Assembly: GCF_031846305.1 (NCBI RefSeq)
Contig: NZ_JAVRHY010000010.1
Span: 1 to 64,000 of the forward strand
Length of the DNA: 64,000 nt
Source of the DNA: Spectribacter acetivorans
GTDB taxonomy: Bacteria > Pseudomonadota > Gammaproteobacteria > Nevskiales > Salinisphaeraceae
Direction: 5' to 3'
Part shown: positions 27,252 through 36,813 of the stretch, piece after piece
How the letters are laid out: the number at the start of each line of letters is the position of its first letter
Numbering within the stretch: position 1 is the stretch's first letter
The notes under the pieces: model-generated
The model's input: the letters and a program-made list of their open reading frames with translations, nothing else
Database searches by the model: none
Told to the model about the DNA's origin: nothing
Position numbers and translations under genes: made by a program

Positions 27252-28355
27252 ATGAACATGGCTACCGTCATCGGCCGCAGCCTCGGCCACGGGATCGGTC
27301 TGCGTCGCCGCAAGCTGCCGCTGGATGCGCCGCCGGCGACTCTCTGTCTGCTGCGCCTGTCCGCTCTGGGCGACTGCTACAACCTGGTACCGGCCATCCA
27401 CACCATGCAACGCGAGTGGCCCGATACCCGCATTACCTGGGTGATCGGCAAGGCCGAGTTCGCCCTGCTCGGCGACTTGCCGGATATCGAGTTCATCGTC
27501 TATGACAAGCGGGATCCGTCGCGCAACGCCAAACTGAACCGCCAGCTCGGCGGGCGGCGATTCGACGTCCTGCTCCATGCCCATCCATCGCTGCGCGCCA
27601 ACCTGGTCAGCCGGCACATCAATGCGGATCTTCGCCTGGGTTGCGAGGCGCTACGCGCACGCGACGGCCACGCCTGGTTTGTCGATGCGCTGAGCGGACC
27701 TGCCAGCGGACCACATATGATCGAGGGCTATTTCGCTCAACTGGAAACGCTCGGAATCACCAACCGACACATGGACTGGTCGGTACCGATCCCGAGCGCG
27801 GCCCGGGAAGAAGCTAGACAGTTATTGCCGCCCGGCCCACCGACCATGCTTATCAACCCGAGCGCCAGCGACCCGGGACGCAACTGGCCGCCGGAACGTT
27901 ACGCCGAGGTGGCCGATTACGCCATTGCGCGCCACGGCTTGCGCGTCGCGCTTATCGGCGGGCCAGCCGACAACGATCAACAACTGGGCAAGGCCATTAC
28001 CGGCATGATGCAGGGATCGGCACTGAATCTAATCGGGTGCACATCCATTAAGGGACTGCTGGCGGTTCTGGAAAACGCCACTTTGCTCGTTACACCGGAT
28101 TCCGGCCCCGCCCACTTCGCGAACACCAGCGGCCTGCCGGTCATCGCCCTGCATGTCTTCAGTCCGAGCAGCCGCACCGGTCCGTATGGCAGCCTGCAAT
28201 GGGCGGTGGATTACCACGATGAGGCGGCCCGCCGATTTCTCGGCAAAGCCTCGCAGGACATGCGGTGGGGCACCCAGGTCAGGCATGATCAGGCGGCACG
28301 GATGATTCCCGTCGATGATGTCCTTGAAAAGGTCAGCGCGATTCTCACAGCCTAG
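27252..28355 (+). CDS. glycosyltransferase family 9 (heptosyltransferase-like)
   Basis: A third GT9 protein, 367 residues. LCLLRLSALGDCYNLVPAI is the N-terminal signature; the nucleotide-sugar half contains TMLINPSASDPGRNWPPERY and LLVTPDSGPAHFANTSGLPVIALHVFSP. It is close to the WaaC/WaaF group and to heptosyltransferases that extend the inner core. ATG codons at 27252 and 27258 are both plausible. It diverges from the WaaE-like gene over about 155 bases in which I see no clear promoter or operator. Which heptose it adds is unknown. Confidence 0.9.
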   Translation: MNMATVIGRSLGHGIGLRRRKLPLDAPPATLCLLRLSALGDCYNLVPAIHTMQREWPDTRITWVIGKAEFALLGDLPDIEFIVYDKRDPSRNAKLNRQLGGRRFDVLLHAHPSLRANLVSRHINADLRLGCEALRARDGHAWFVDALSGPASGPHMIEGYFAQLETLGITNRHMDWSVPIPSAAREEARQLLPPGPPTMLINPSASDPGRNWPPERYAEVADYAIARHGLRVALIGGPADNDQQLGKAITGMMQGSALNLIGCTSIKGLLAVLENATLLVTPDSGPAHFANTSGLPVIALHVFSPSSRTGPYGSLQWAVDYHDEAARRFLGKASQDMRWGTQVRHDQAARMIPVDDVLEKVSAILTA

Positions 28356-28468
28356 CCGGCTCGCCCTCGGACAATAAGCAACCGGGCGCGGACAACGGCC
28401 GTGCAACGTGCGCTAAAGGGGCGGCTGCAATACCATGCGCGTAACCATTGAACTAAGGACCCCGCTAC

Positions 28469-29203
28469 ATGAACTGGCGAAGCCACCTTCTGTACTGGAT
28501 CGCACCCACTTTGGTCATGGCTTGTCTCGTAGCCATGTATTTTTCGAACGTGGACTGGCTGATGTCGCTATTGGCCCCGCAGTTCAATCGGGAACTCGGC
28601 CTGTTGGAAAACCTGCAGAACGTATTGTTGGCAGCCATCATCGGGATTATCGGGTGGCGAATGCTCAACAGTTCGTTCCCGATGGAACGCAAATTCTTTG
28701 CATTAATTCTGGCTGGCAGCATATTCATGCTGCTGGAAGAAATCGACTATGGCACCCATTACTGGTGGCTCTTGAGCGGCTGGGACATATCACAACAGCC
28801 CAAATTCAGCCTGCACAATATCGACAATGACCGTTATCTGGATGTCTTCAAGATAGGCGGCGATATCGTGATGGCACTGTGGTTCGTTATTTTCGCGTGG
28901 GCCGGAACGCGCAGCCGCAATGTCTGGATCGAGTTTCTTCGACCGAGCCGCATGTTCACTCTGGCTCTAATTGCCGCAATTGTGGTATCCGATACCGCTC
29001 ATTATCTTGAAGAAACAGCCCCGCCAAAACCCAACTATCTAACCACAAGTATTGGGGAGTTCCGGGAGCTTTTTACCTATTACATCTGGCTACTGTATCT
29101 GGGGATACTGGCGCTTCACCGGACCTGGCCACAAGCGCAGCAGGCACGAACCTGCTCTTCTTCCGGCATTAGTCCTGACGCTGAAGGCAGCGGTGCACAA
29201 TAA
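28469..29203 (+). CDS. multi-pass membrane protein of unknown function
   Basis: A 244-residue protein with about six predicted membrane segments (roughly 8-25, 48-64, 74-91, 129-146, 162-176, 203-216). Charged residues cluster at the membrane boundaries: E90, E91 and D93 (LLEEIDYG), H116-N117, and D174, H178, E181, E182 (SDTAHYLEE). The pattern could be an intramembrane metal or catalytic site, but that is speculation. I do not recognise a named family. A good ribosome-binding site (AAGGA at 28455-28459) precedes the ATG. Base composition is lower in G+C than the genes to the left, and it stands at the edge of the AT-rich glycosyltransferase block. Confidence 0.75.
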   Translation: MNWRSHLLYWIAPTLVMACLVAMYFSNVDWLMSLLAPQFNRELGLLENLQNVLLAAIIGIIGWRMLNSSFPMERKFFALILAGSIFMLLEEIDYGTHYWWLLSGWDISQQPKFSLHNIDNDRYLDVFKIGGDIVMALWFVIFAWAGTRSRNVWIEFLRPSRMFTLALIAAIVVSDTAHYLEETAPPKPNYLTTSIGEFRELFTYYIWLLYLGILALHRTWPQAQQARTCSSSGISPDAEGSGAQ

Positions 29204-29428
29204 CCAGAGATTGGCAAAACGGTGCTTTGGGCCGAACATCGAAGGAGAGGCCTTGGCACCCTCAAATACGGCGAGAACGCGAGGAATGATCCATTCCGCC
29301 GAGCGATGGCACTAAAAAATCCAAATCATCCAGAAGCGAAACTCCCGACTTTCACATACAGATGGGTATGCGTACGGAGCAAGCGGTAGACGGTACGAAG
29401 CGCTGACACGCATTCACCGAAATCCAGC
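29204..29428. other. 225-base intergenic gap, no gene seen
   Basis: This lies between the convergent ends of the unknown membrane protein (plus) and the GT2 gene (minus). It contains no reading frame with a plausible start site, no tRNA, and no clear terminator hairpin with a T-run. It is intermediate in G+C and may be leftover sequence from rearrangement. Confidence 0.5.
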
Positions 29429-30340
29429 CTAGTGCTTGAGATTTCGCCGAAAAAGCAATCGCCGAAGATAGCGGCGAGTGTAACGGTTGGTAATTCGCCA
29501 AGGCTCTGACAGCGCCTCAGACAAGATCAGACGAACTGCCCGCAATCTCCGGCCTTTCGCCCCAAGCATGATATCCACGAGTCGATCCTTCCACCTCATG
29601 CTTCGAAGCAGCCGCTCCACCTGGAGAGTCCCGACAGACGAAAGACTGTTATTCCTCAGCTTCTCGATCACCTGGTAGTGTTCCCGACGGAAGGACGTCT
29701 GAGACGTGCTCGTCTTCGAATCCGGATGAATACGGAAATAAGCAAGTACATCAGACGTATAAACTACCCTCGGATACCTCACGAGATAGCGCACGTAGAG
29801 ATCGAGATCAAACCGGTAGTCCATCGTGGTGTCGATGCCGCCAATCGATCGCAGTTTGTCGGTCCGGACCCATAGCGCGGGCTGGTGCCAACTGCACTTA
29901 CTGCCCAAGCCATCCGCAATCAAGCTCCACGCGTCTATGTTACGACTAATGGTGCGAAATCTAGACGTGGCAGAGAAATTAACTGTTGTGCCGGCCAACA
30001 AATCGTTATCACCCAGCGCGCCGGCAATCACTTCCAATGCGCCAGGCGCCAGACAGTCATCTGAATTGATCCAGTTGAATATTTGACCATTGGCGACATC
30101 CAGCCCCTTCTGAATGGCGTCGGCCTGCCCCTTGTCCGGCTCAGATACCCAGTAATGAATATGATGCTGGTAGCGCTCGATGACATCCAATGTGCCATCA
30201 GTACTGCCGCCGTCGATGACAATCAACTCCCAACGGTTATAACTCTGTTCGACAATTGAGCGTAACGTGTGCTCGATAAAACGTCCCTGATTCAGGCTCG
30301 GAACGACAATACTTACAAGTGGTGTTTTTTCTTTTGACAC
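29429..30340 (-). CDS. glycosyltransferase family 2
   Basis: A 303-residue GT-A enzyme with LVSIVVPSLNQGRFIEHTLRS at the start, VIDGGSTDGTLDVI, and the metal-binding FNWINSDDCLAPGAL. The C-terminal quarter is strongly basic (GRRLRAVRL, then RYTRRYLRRLLFRRNLK), suggesting contact with the negatively charged inner face of the membrane. It resembles O-antigen or core glycosyltransferases of the WcaA type. The sugar is unknown. It lies 112 bases downstream of the FkbM methyltransferase on the same strand in the low-G+C block. Confidence 0.88.
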   Translation of the reverse strand: MSKEKTPLVSIVVPSLNQGRFIEHTLRSIVEQSYNRWELIVIDGGSTDGTLDVIERYQHHIHYWVSEPDKGQADAIQKGLDVANGQIFNWINSDDCLAPGALEVIAGALGDNDLLAGTTVNFSATSRFRTISRNIDAWSLIADGLGSKCSWHQPALWVRTDKLRSIGGIDTTMDYRFDLDLYVRYLVRYPRVVYTSDVLAYFRIHPDSKTSTSQTSFRREHYQVIEKLRNNSLSSVGTLQVERLLRSMRWKDRLVDIMLGAKGRRLRAVRLILSEALSEPWRITNRYTRRYLRRLLFRRNLKH

Positions 30341-30426
30341 TTTTCTTTATCGATCAAACGACAACGCCAAAAATACCGACTAAATGACCCTTTGCGCTCA
30401 TAGGGTCAAAACGATTTCGGGATCAA

Positions 30427-30454
30427 CTAAAAAATCTCTTTCCGCAATGAGATT
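30427..30454 (-). terminator. possible terminator after the FkbM gene
   Basis: On the minus strand the stem AATCTC/GAGATT encloses a 10-base loop and is followed by TTTT. It begins within the FkbM stop codon region. The stem is short (6 bp, partly extendable), so read-through to the downstream GT2 is possible. Confidence 0.4.
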
Positions 30455-31193
30455 AGTCTCTAAAGTACCAATCATCCCACTTCGACAATTCCTCGAATCT
30501 TCTAGAAAATCCGTAGCCTTTTAGGAGTTCGCTTATAGCTTCACGATTTTTGGTGTAGTTGTGCTCGCAGCTAATAAAACTAATATCATAATTGTTGAAA
30601 TTGAAGTTTCTCAGAATTTCCAGCTCGCTACCCTCGGTATCGACCGAAAGATAATCAATGTGCCTCGGTGCATCATATTTCCTCAAGAGATCTTCGAGAG
30701 AAATAGAACTGACTTTCTCCGGAACCGATTTAGTTCTCTGATAGCCATGACTATCGGAGCTCGACAATTCCTTCAGAGTTGAGAGTTCAGCCTCTTCTAC
30801 CAAGTCAAAGTCCAGAATTTCGCCCGTGGCGCGCCAAACACATGAGAAATCAATGTGCGCCGATCGGTTTCTGACCAAGTCTTCGTGCCAAATTACGCCC
30901 GGCTCGGCCAGGATCCCATGCCAGCCGAAACATTGCTCGAGCATGTACGTATTACTCAGATCAATACCGTTGGTAGCGCCAAATTCAACGAAATAGCCAC
31001 CGCGCTTGAAGTTACTCGAAATCAGAGCAACTATATCCTGACTGATCTGAGAGTGACTCACTGCGGAGGGGCAATTTTTTTGCAAAATATAACTGAAGAA
31101 TGAAGCCGTATCGCTCTTCAAACGACTCAGATCACGCCGAGCTTTTTTCTTTTTTCCAAATTTATTCGCAAGAAAACTGAGTTTTCTTTTCAT
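30453..31193 (-). CDS. FkbM-family SAM-dependent methyltransferase
   Basis: A 246-residue protein of the FkbM O-methyltransferase family. The SAM-binding motif is GGYFVEFGATNGIDLSNTY, followed by GWHGILAEPG; HIDYLSVDTEGSELEILRNF carries the conserved acidic D-x-E-G-S-E block. Family members methylate hydroxyls on sugars or polyketides, and the neighbouring GT2 suggests a sugar of a surface glycan. The N-terminus is highly basic (KRKLSFLANKFGKKKKARR). Start 31193 was chosen over the ATG at 31265. Codon use is AT-rich, unlike most of the window, consistent with transfer. Confidence 0.87.
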   Translation of the reverse strand: MKRKLSFLANKFGKKKKARRDLSRLKSDTASFFSYILQKNCPSAVSHSQISQDIVALISSNFKRGGYFVEFGATNGIDLSNTYMLEQCFGWHGILAEPGVIWHEDLVRNRSAHIDFSCVWRATGEILDFDLVEEAELSTLKELSSSDSHGYQRTKSVPEKVSSISLEDLLRKYDAPRHIDYLSVDTEGSELEILRNFNFNNYDISFISCEHNYTKNREAISELLKGYGFSRRFEELSKWDDWYFRD

Positions 31194-31377
31194 GTCCTGC
31201 CCTCTGGTACGGCGTTCGCGAGACGTCCAAGATATCGGTTTTTGACCCGATAATCCCACGCTCAAAGTGGCATCAATCGTCAGGAGAGTGTGATCACTTT
31301 TACTTAAGAAGGATTCAATTGCCGACTCGGAGCACGAATTTTCGGTCCAGTCACAACAACCGTAGCCGAGAGCCGTT

Positions 31378-31410
31378 AAAAAAAAGCCCCGCCGTATGCC
31401 GGCAGGGCTT
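31378..31410 (-). terminator. rho-independent terminator of groES-groEL
   Basis: On the minus strand a 10-bp stem (AGCCCTGCCG with CGGCGGGGCT, one G-T pair) has a 5-base loop and is followed by eight Ts. It lies 33 bases beyond the groEL stop codon. This is a textbook intrinsic terminator. Confidence 0.93.
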
Positions 31411-31442
31411 ATTAGTCTGCGCGATTTGTGCGCTGACGGCTA

Positions 31443-33086
<1,644 letters not shown>

Positions 33087-33151
33087 TTCTAGCTTCCTCT
33101 TTGAATTCGTTGGTTAAAGCGATTGCCCAGTAAAAAAGCGGTGGGGGCGTT

Positions 33152-33439
33152 CTAGCCCAGCACCGCCAGTAGATCGTCTTCGCGCATCACCAGGACGTCT
33201 TCGCCGTCGAGCTTGATCTCCGTGCCGGAGAACTTGCCGAACAGCACGGTGTCACCCACCTTGACTTCCGGCGCGCGGGTTTCCCCGTTGTCGAGCACCT
33301 TGCCGTTGCCGACCGCGGTGATCGTGCCCCGCTGAGGCTTTTCGGCGGCCGAATCCGGAATCACGATGCCCCCGGACGTGGTCTGTTCTTCTTCAAGCCG
33401 CTTGATCACGACGCGATCCTGCAGAGGACGGATTTTCAT
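33152..33439 (-). CDS. groES: 10-kDa co-chaperonin GroES
   Basis: A 95-residue protein beginning MKIRPLQDRVVIKRLEEE. The mobile loop QTTSGGIVIPDSA binds GroEL, and the C-terminal VLVMREDDLLAVLG is canonical. The ATG at 33439 follows a strong GAGAAGGGTGG site. The upstream in-frame extension covers the 5' untranslated leader and is not coding. It is the first gene of the groES-groEL operon. Confidence 0.98.
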   Translation of the reverse strand: MKIRPLQDRVVIKRLEEEQTTSGGIVIPDSAAEKPQRGTITAVGNGKVLDNGETRAPEVKVGDTVLFGKFSGTEIKLDGEDVLVMREDDLLAVLG

Positions 33440-33533
33440 ACCACCCTTCTCCTCGTTGTCGATTGACTGAATTGTCTGGAATTCCCTTGGTCCGGCACCC
33501 GCCCGCGGACGATGCCGGCGCCGCAAGGGATTG

Positions 33534-33560
33534 TTAGCACTCCCTCGTGGCGAGTGCTAA
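33534..33560 (-). promoter_or_regulatory. CIRCE operator (HrcA binding site)
   Basis: A perfect inverted repeat, TTAGCACTC-N9-GAGTGCTAA, identical to the CIRCE consensus bound by the heat-shock repressor HrcA. It lies 95 bases upstream of the groES start codon, just downstream of a sigma-32-like promoter, where bound repressor would cover the start of transcription. hrcA itself is not in the window. Confidence 0.95.
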
Positions 33561-33588
33561 GGATGGAGCCTGGCCAACAGGTTTCAAG
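33561..33588 (-). promoter_or_regulatory. sigma-32 (RpoH)-type promoter of groES-groEL
   Basis: Reading the minus strand, CTTGAAA (33588-33582) matches the RpoH -35 consensus in all seven bases. After a 13-base spacer comes CTCCATCC (33568-33561), which differs from CCCCATNT at two positions. The -10 element directly abuts the CIRCE operator. The match is visual and untested. Confidence 0.75.
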
Positions 33589-33737
33589 GGGTACGGCGAA
33601 AAAAGTTTGCCGGCAACGGCGCTGGCGTCGGTCGTGTGCCAGCAATCGTGTCCTGGCGGAAAACCTGACGCCGGGATCGCCGCGCGAAGATGACAGCTAC
33701 CGTAGTCCGCGCGCCGGGCATCCTTTACGCTGGATTC

Positions 33738-35402
33738 ATGCGGGACTTGTTCGACTGGCTGCTGGCTCTGGTCAACGGCGTCAACGCGGCGGTGTTCTCC
33801 GCCCCGGTGCTGATTGCCCTGCTGGCCGTCGGCGCGCTGTTCACATTGTGGACGCGTGCCGGCCAGCTCAAGGCACTGACGCACGGGGTAGCACTGATCA
33901 CCGGGCGTTACGACACCGGCAAGGGCAGCGGCGCCATCAGCCATTTCCAGGCGGTGTCGGCTGCCCTGTCCGCCACGGTGGGGCTGGGCAACATCGCCGG
34001 CGTGGCGCTGGCGCTGGAGTTCGGCGGGCCCGGGGCGATCTTCTGGATGTGGGTGGTGGGCCTGGCGGGCATGGCGATCAAGATGGTCGAGGTCACGCTG
34101 ACCATGCTCTATCGGAATACCGACGATCCGGACAACCCGCACGGCGGTGCCATGTGGGTGGCCAGACGCGGGCTGCCCACCCTGTCGGCCCGCCTGACCC
34201 GGCCCGGCGCCTGGATCGGCGGGCTGTTCTGCGTGGCGCTGATCACCAATGCCCTGGCCGCCAATGCAGTGTTCCAGTCCTGGAGCGTGGCAGATACCAC
34301 CCGCAGCTATTTCGGCGTGCCGCCGCTGGTCACCGGCGGCATTCTGGCGGTGGTGGTGGGACTGGTCACGCTGGGCGGGGTCAAGCGCATCGGGGCGGTG
34401 GCCGGCTGGCTGGTGCCTGGCATGGCCGTGCTTTATGTGACCGCCGGTCTGGTCGTGCTCGCCCTGCAGGCAGACACCCTGCCCGGCGTGCTGGCATCCA
34501 TCTTCCGCGGTGCTTTCTCCCACACCGAGGGCACCGGCGCGTTCCTGGGTGGCGGCATGGCCATGGCCTTCATCTGGGGGCTCAAGCGAGCCCTGTTCTC
34601 CAGCGAGGCTGGTCTGGGCACGGCCCCCATCGCCCACGCTGCGGTGAAAACATCGGAACCGGTCAGCGAGGGCATCGTCGCCGGGCTGGAACCGCTCGTG
34701 GACACGCTCGTGGTCTGCACCATCACGGCGCTGGTGATCCTGTCGACCGGTATCTGGCAGCGCGATGCGAGCCTGCAGCTCGATCCGGCACCGGGCTGGG
34801 AATCAACCGGGAGCGGCGCCTGGACGCTGGCCGACTCGGCGGCACCGATGGATGACCAGCAGACGCTAAACACCGGCGACCGGGTATTCGTCATCGTCAA
34901 TGCGGATGCGGGCGAACGCCAGCGAGTGTTCGGCGAGGTTCGCGCCAATGACGACCGACCAGTGATCGACTGGCAATCGGTCACCGCCGACTCGTCACCC
35001 GAGCTGGTGGATGCCGGTCTGTACCGGGACTACACCGGCGCCACGCTCACCGCCCGCGCCTTCGACACCGCCGTGCCGGGCCTCGGCCAGTGGTTGATCA
35101 CCCTGGCGATCTGGCTGTTTGCCGTGTCCACCATGATCACCTGGAGCTATTACGGCGAACAGGGGGTGGTCTATCTGGCGGGCGACAACTGGGTGGCGCC
35201 CTATCGCCTGGGTTTCTGCGCGATGGTCTGGCTGGCCTGTGCCGGCTGGGTGGACGGCGCTCGGGAACTGGATGCCGTGGGCGTATTCGGTGTGGCTCTC
35301 ATGCTGTGCATCAATCTGCCCCTGACCCTGCTACTGGCCCCGCGGGCGATTGCCGCGTATCGGGACTATCTGGCTCGTCTTCGCGCCGGCGCCCTGCGCT
35401 AG
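33738..35402 (+). CDS. sodium:alanine/glycine symporter (AGCS family) with extra hydrophilic insert
   Basis: A 554-residue AGCS family transporter importing alanine or glycine with Na+. The family blocks FQAVSAALSATVGLGNIAGVALAL (70-93), FGGPGAIFWMW and LFSSEAGLGTAPIAHAA (287-302) are intact. Compared with the second AGCS copy at 36.8 kb, it carries about 88 extra residues (roughly 341-433) between two membrane segments. That insert is acidic and polar, with a beta-rich stretch (GDRVFVIVNADAGERQRVFGEV). The start at 33738 was preferred to 33690 because the hydrophobic N-terminus begins there. It diverges from groES. Confidence 0.9.
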   Translation: MRDLFDWLLALVNGVNAAVFSAPVLIALLAVGALFTLWTRAGQLKALTHGVALITGRYDTGKGSGAISHFQAVSAALSATVGLGNIAGVALALEFGGPGAIFWMWVVGLAGMAIKMVEVTLTMLYRNTDDPDNPHGGAMWVARRGLPTLSARLTRPGAWIGGLFCVALITNALAANAVFQSWSVADTTRSYFGVPPLVTGGILAVVVGLVTLGGVKRIGAVAGWLVPGMAVLYVTAGLVVLALQADTLPGVLASIFRGAFSHTEGTGAFLGGGMAMAFIWGLKRALFSSEAGLGTAPIAHAAVKTSEPVSEGIVAGLEPLVDTLVVCTITALVILSTGIWQRDASLQLDPAPGWESTGSGAWTLADSAAPMDDQQTLNTGDRVFVIVNADAGERQRVFGEVRANDDRPVIDWQSVTADSSPELVDAGLYRDYTGATLTARAFDTAVPGLGQWLITLAIWLFAVSTMITWSYYGEQGVVYLAGDNWVAPYRLGFCAMVWLACAGWVDGARELDAVGVFGVALMLCINLPLTLLLAPRAIAAYRDYLARLRAGALR

Positions 35403-35480
35403 CCACTGAAGCGGCGCAATGGGTTCGGCTACACTCGGAACGTACGCTGACTCACCCGTCAACCACTGGGGGATAACCGC

Positions 35481-36809
35481 ATGACCAGGGAGCACTGGGG
35501 CTCGCGCGCGGGCTTCGTGATGGCCGCCGCCGGCTCCGCCGTGGGGCTGGGCAACATCTGGAAATTCCCCTATGTCACCGGCGACAACGGCGGGGGCGCC
35601 TTCCTGCTGGTGTACCTGGGGCTGGTGTTCCTGTTCGGGGTCAGCCTGGTGATGGCGGAACTGGTGATCGGCCGGACCGCCCAGCGCGACCCCATCGGCG
35701 CCTTCCGGAAACTGGCGGGCGGAGCCTGGCCCCTGGTGGGCATGCTGGGCGTGTTCACCGGTTTCGTGATCCTGTCTTTCTACAGCGTGGTGGCCGGCTG
35801 GACCATGGCCTACGTGGGCTACATGGCGTCCGGGGCCCTGGCCACGACCGATCCCCAGGCGCTAGGCGATGCGTTCACCGGTTTCATCGGCGAAGGCGTG
35901 CGGCCGGTGGTGTACGCGGCAGCCTTCATGGTGCTGACCGCGCTGGTGGTGGTCGGCGGCATCGGTCGCGGCATCGAGCGTGCCGCCAAGCTGCTGATGC
36001 CGCTGCTGTTCCTGCTGCTGATCGTGCTGGTGGTCCGGTCCGTCACCCTCCCCGGCGCGATGGAAGGCGTGCGCTTCTATCTGACCCCGGACTTCAGCCG
36101 GCTGGATGCCGACGCCTGGGGCGCGGCCATCGGCCAGGCGTTCTTTTCGCTGTCGCTGGGCATGGGAGCGCTGATCACCTACGGCTCCTATATGTCCCGC
36201 CAGCAGGCGCTGCCCAGTTCGGCATTGAGCATCGTGGCGCTGGACACCACGGTGGCACTGCTGGCCGGCCTGATGATTCTGCCGGCGGTCTTCGCCTTCC
36301 GCCTCGACCCCGGAGAAGGCGCCGGACTGGCGTTCGTGACCCTTCCCGCCGTTTTCGCCAGCATGCCGGCCGGCACCCTGTTCGGCGTAATGTTTTTCAC
36401 CCTGCTCACGGTGGCCGCGCTGACCTCGTCGGTATCGCTGCTCGAGGTGGTGGTCACCTATCTGGTGGATGAATGGTCGCTCAGCCGTCGGTTGGCCACG
36501 TTCGCCGCCGCCATCGCCTGCTTTCTCGCCGGGGTACCGAGTGCGCTGTCCCAGGGCGCCGTCGAGGGTCTGGTGTTCGCCGACGTCTCCTTCCTGGACT
36601 GGATGACGCGCCTGACCGATCTGCTGCTGCCGCTGGGCGGCCTGTTCATCGCCCTGTTCGTGGGCTGGGTAATGGGGCCGGCGGCGGTGTCCGCCGCCAC
36701 CGACGACGGCCGCGCGCCCTTACCGCTGGCGCGGGTCTGGCTGTGGATTCTGCGGGTGGTGGCGCCGGTGGGCATCGGTTTCATCCTGATCAACACGTTA
36801 CTGGGGTAG
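35481..36809 (+). CDS. sodium-dependent transporter (SNF/NSS family)
   Basis: A 442-residue neurotransmitter:sodium symporter family protein with 11-12 predicted membrane segments. AAAGSAVGLGNIWKFPYVTG and NGGGAFLLVYLG form the unwound TM1 region that binds Na+ and an amino-acid substrate. Bacterial members carry amino acids such as Leu, Trp or Tyr; the substrate here is unknown. A GGGGGA ribosome-binding site precedes the ATG. The AGCS gene begins four bases after its stop codon, so the two are likely one transcript. Confidence 0.92.
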   Translation: MTREHWGSRAGFVMAAAGSAVGLGNIWKFPYVTGDNGGGAFLLVYLGLVFLFGVSLVMAELVIGRTAQRDPIGAFRKLAGGAWPLVGMLGVFTGFVILSFYSVVAGWTMAYVGYMASGALATTDPQALGDAFTGFIGEGVRPVVYAAAFMVLTALVVVGGIGRGIERAAKLLMPLLFLLLIVLVVRSVTLPGAMEGVRFYLTPDFSRLDADAWGAAIGQAFFSLSLGMGALITYGSYMSRQQALPSSALSIVALDTTVALLAGLMILPAVFAFRLDPGEGAGLAFVTLPAVFASMPAGTLFGVMFFTLLTVAALTSSVSLLEVVVTYLVDEWSLSRRLATFAAAIACFLAGVPSALSQGAVEGLVFADVSFLDWMTRLTDLLLPLGGLFIALFVGWVMGPAAVSAATDDGRAPLPLARVWLWILRVVAPVGIGFILINTLLG

Positions 36810-36813
36810 CGCC

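Larger units (their letters stand above)
28356..31377. other. AT-rich, probably acquired polysaccharide block
   Basis: Base composition falls sharply here. The 60-base lines starting at 30541 and 31141 each contain only 19 G or C, whereas the rest of the window is GC-rich throughout. The block holds an unknown membrane protein, a GT2 and a FkbM methyltransferase, and ends before groEL. No transposase, integrase, tRNA or flanking repeat was found. The right edge is abrupt, at the groEL terminator; the left edge is gradual. Confidence 0.7.

Noticed and set aside
29052..29315. 87-codon frame overlapping the end of the unknown membrane protein
   Set aside because: No start signal, overlaps a better gene in another frame, and the translation has no recognisable pattern.
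30385..30408. Inverted repeat TGACCCT/AGGGTCA between the FkbM and GT2 genes
   Set aside because: Seven base pairs with a 10-base loop and no T-run in the direction of transcription; too weak to call a terminator, and possibly chance in AT-rich DNA.
33589..33737. Glycine riboswitch before the AGCS symporter
   Set aside because: The leader overlaps the groES promoter region and shows none of the conserved glycine-aptamer cores I would expect.
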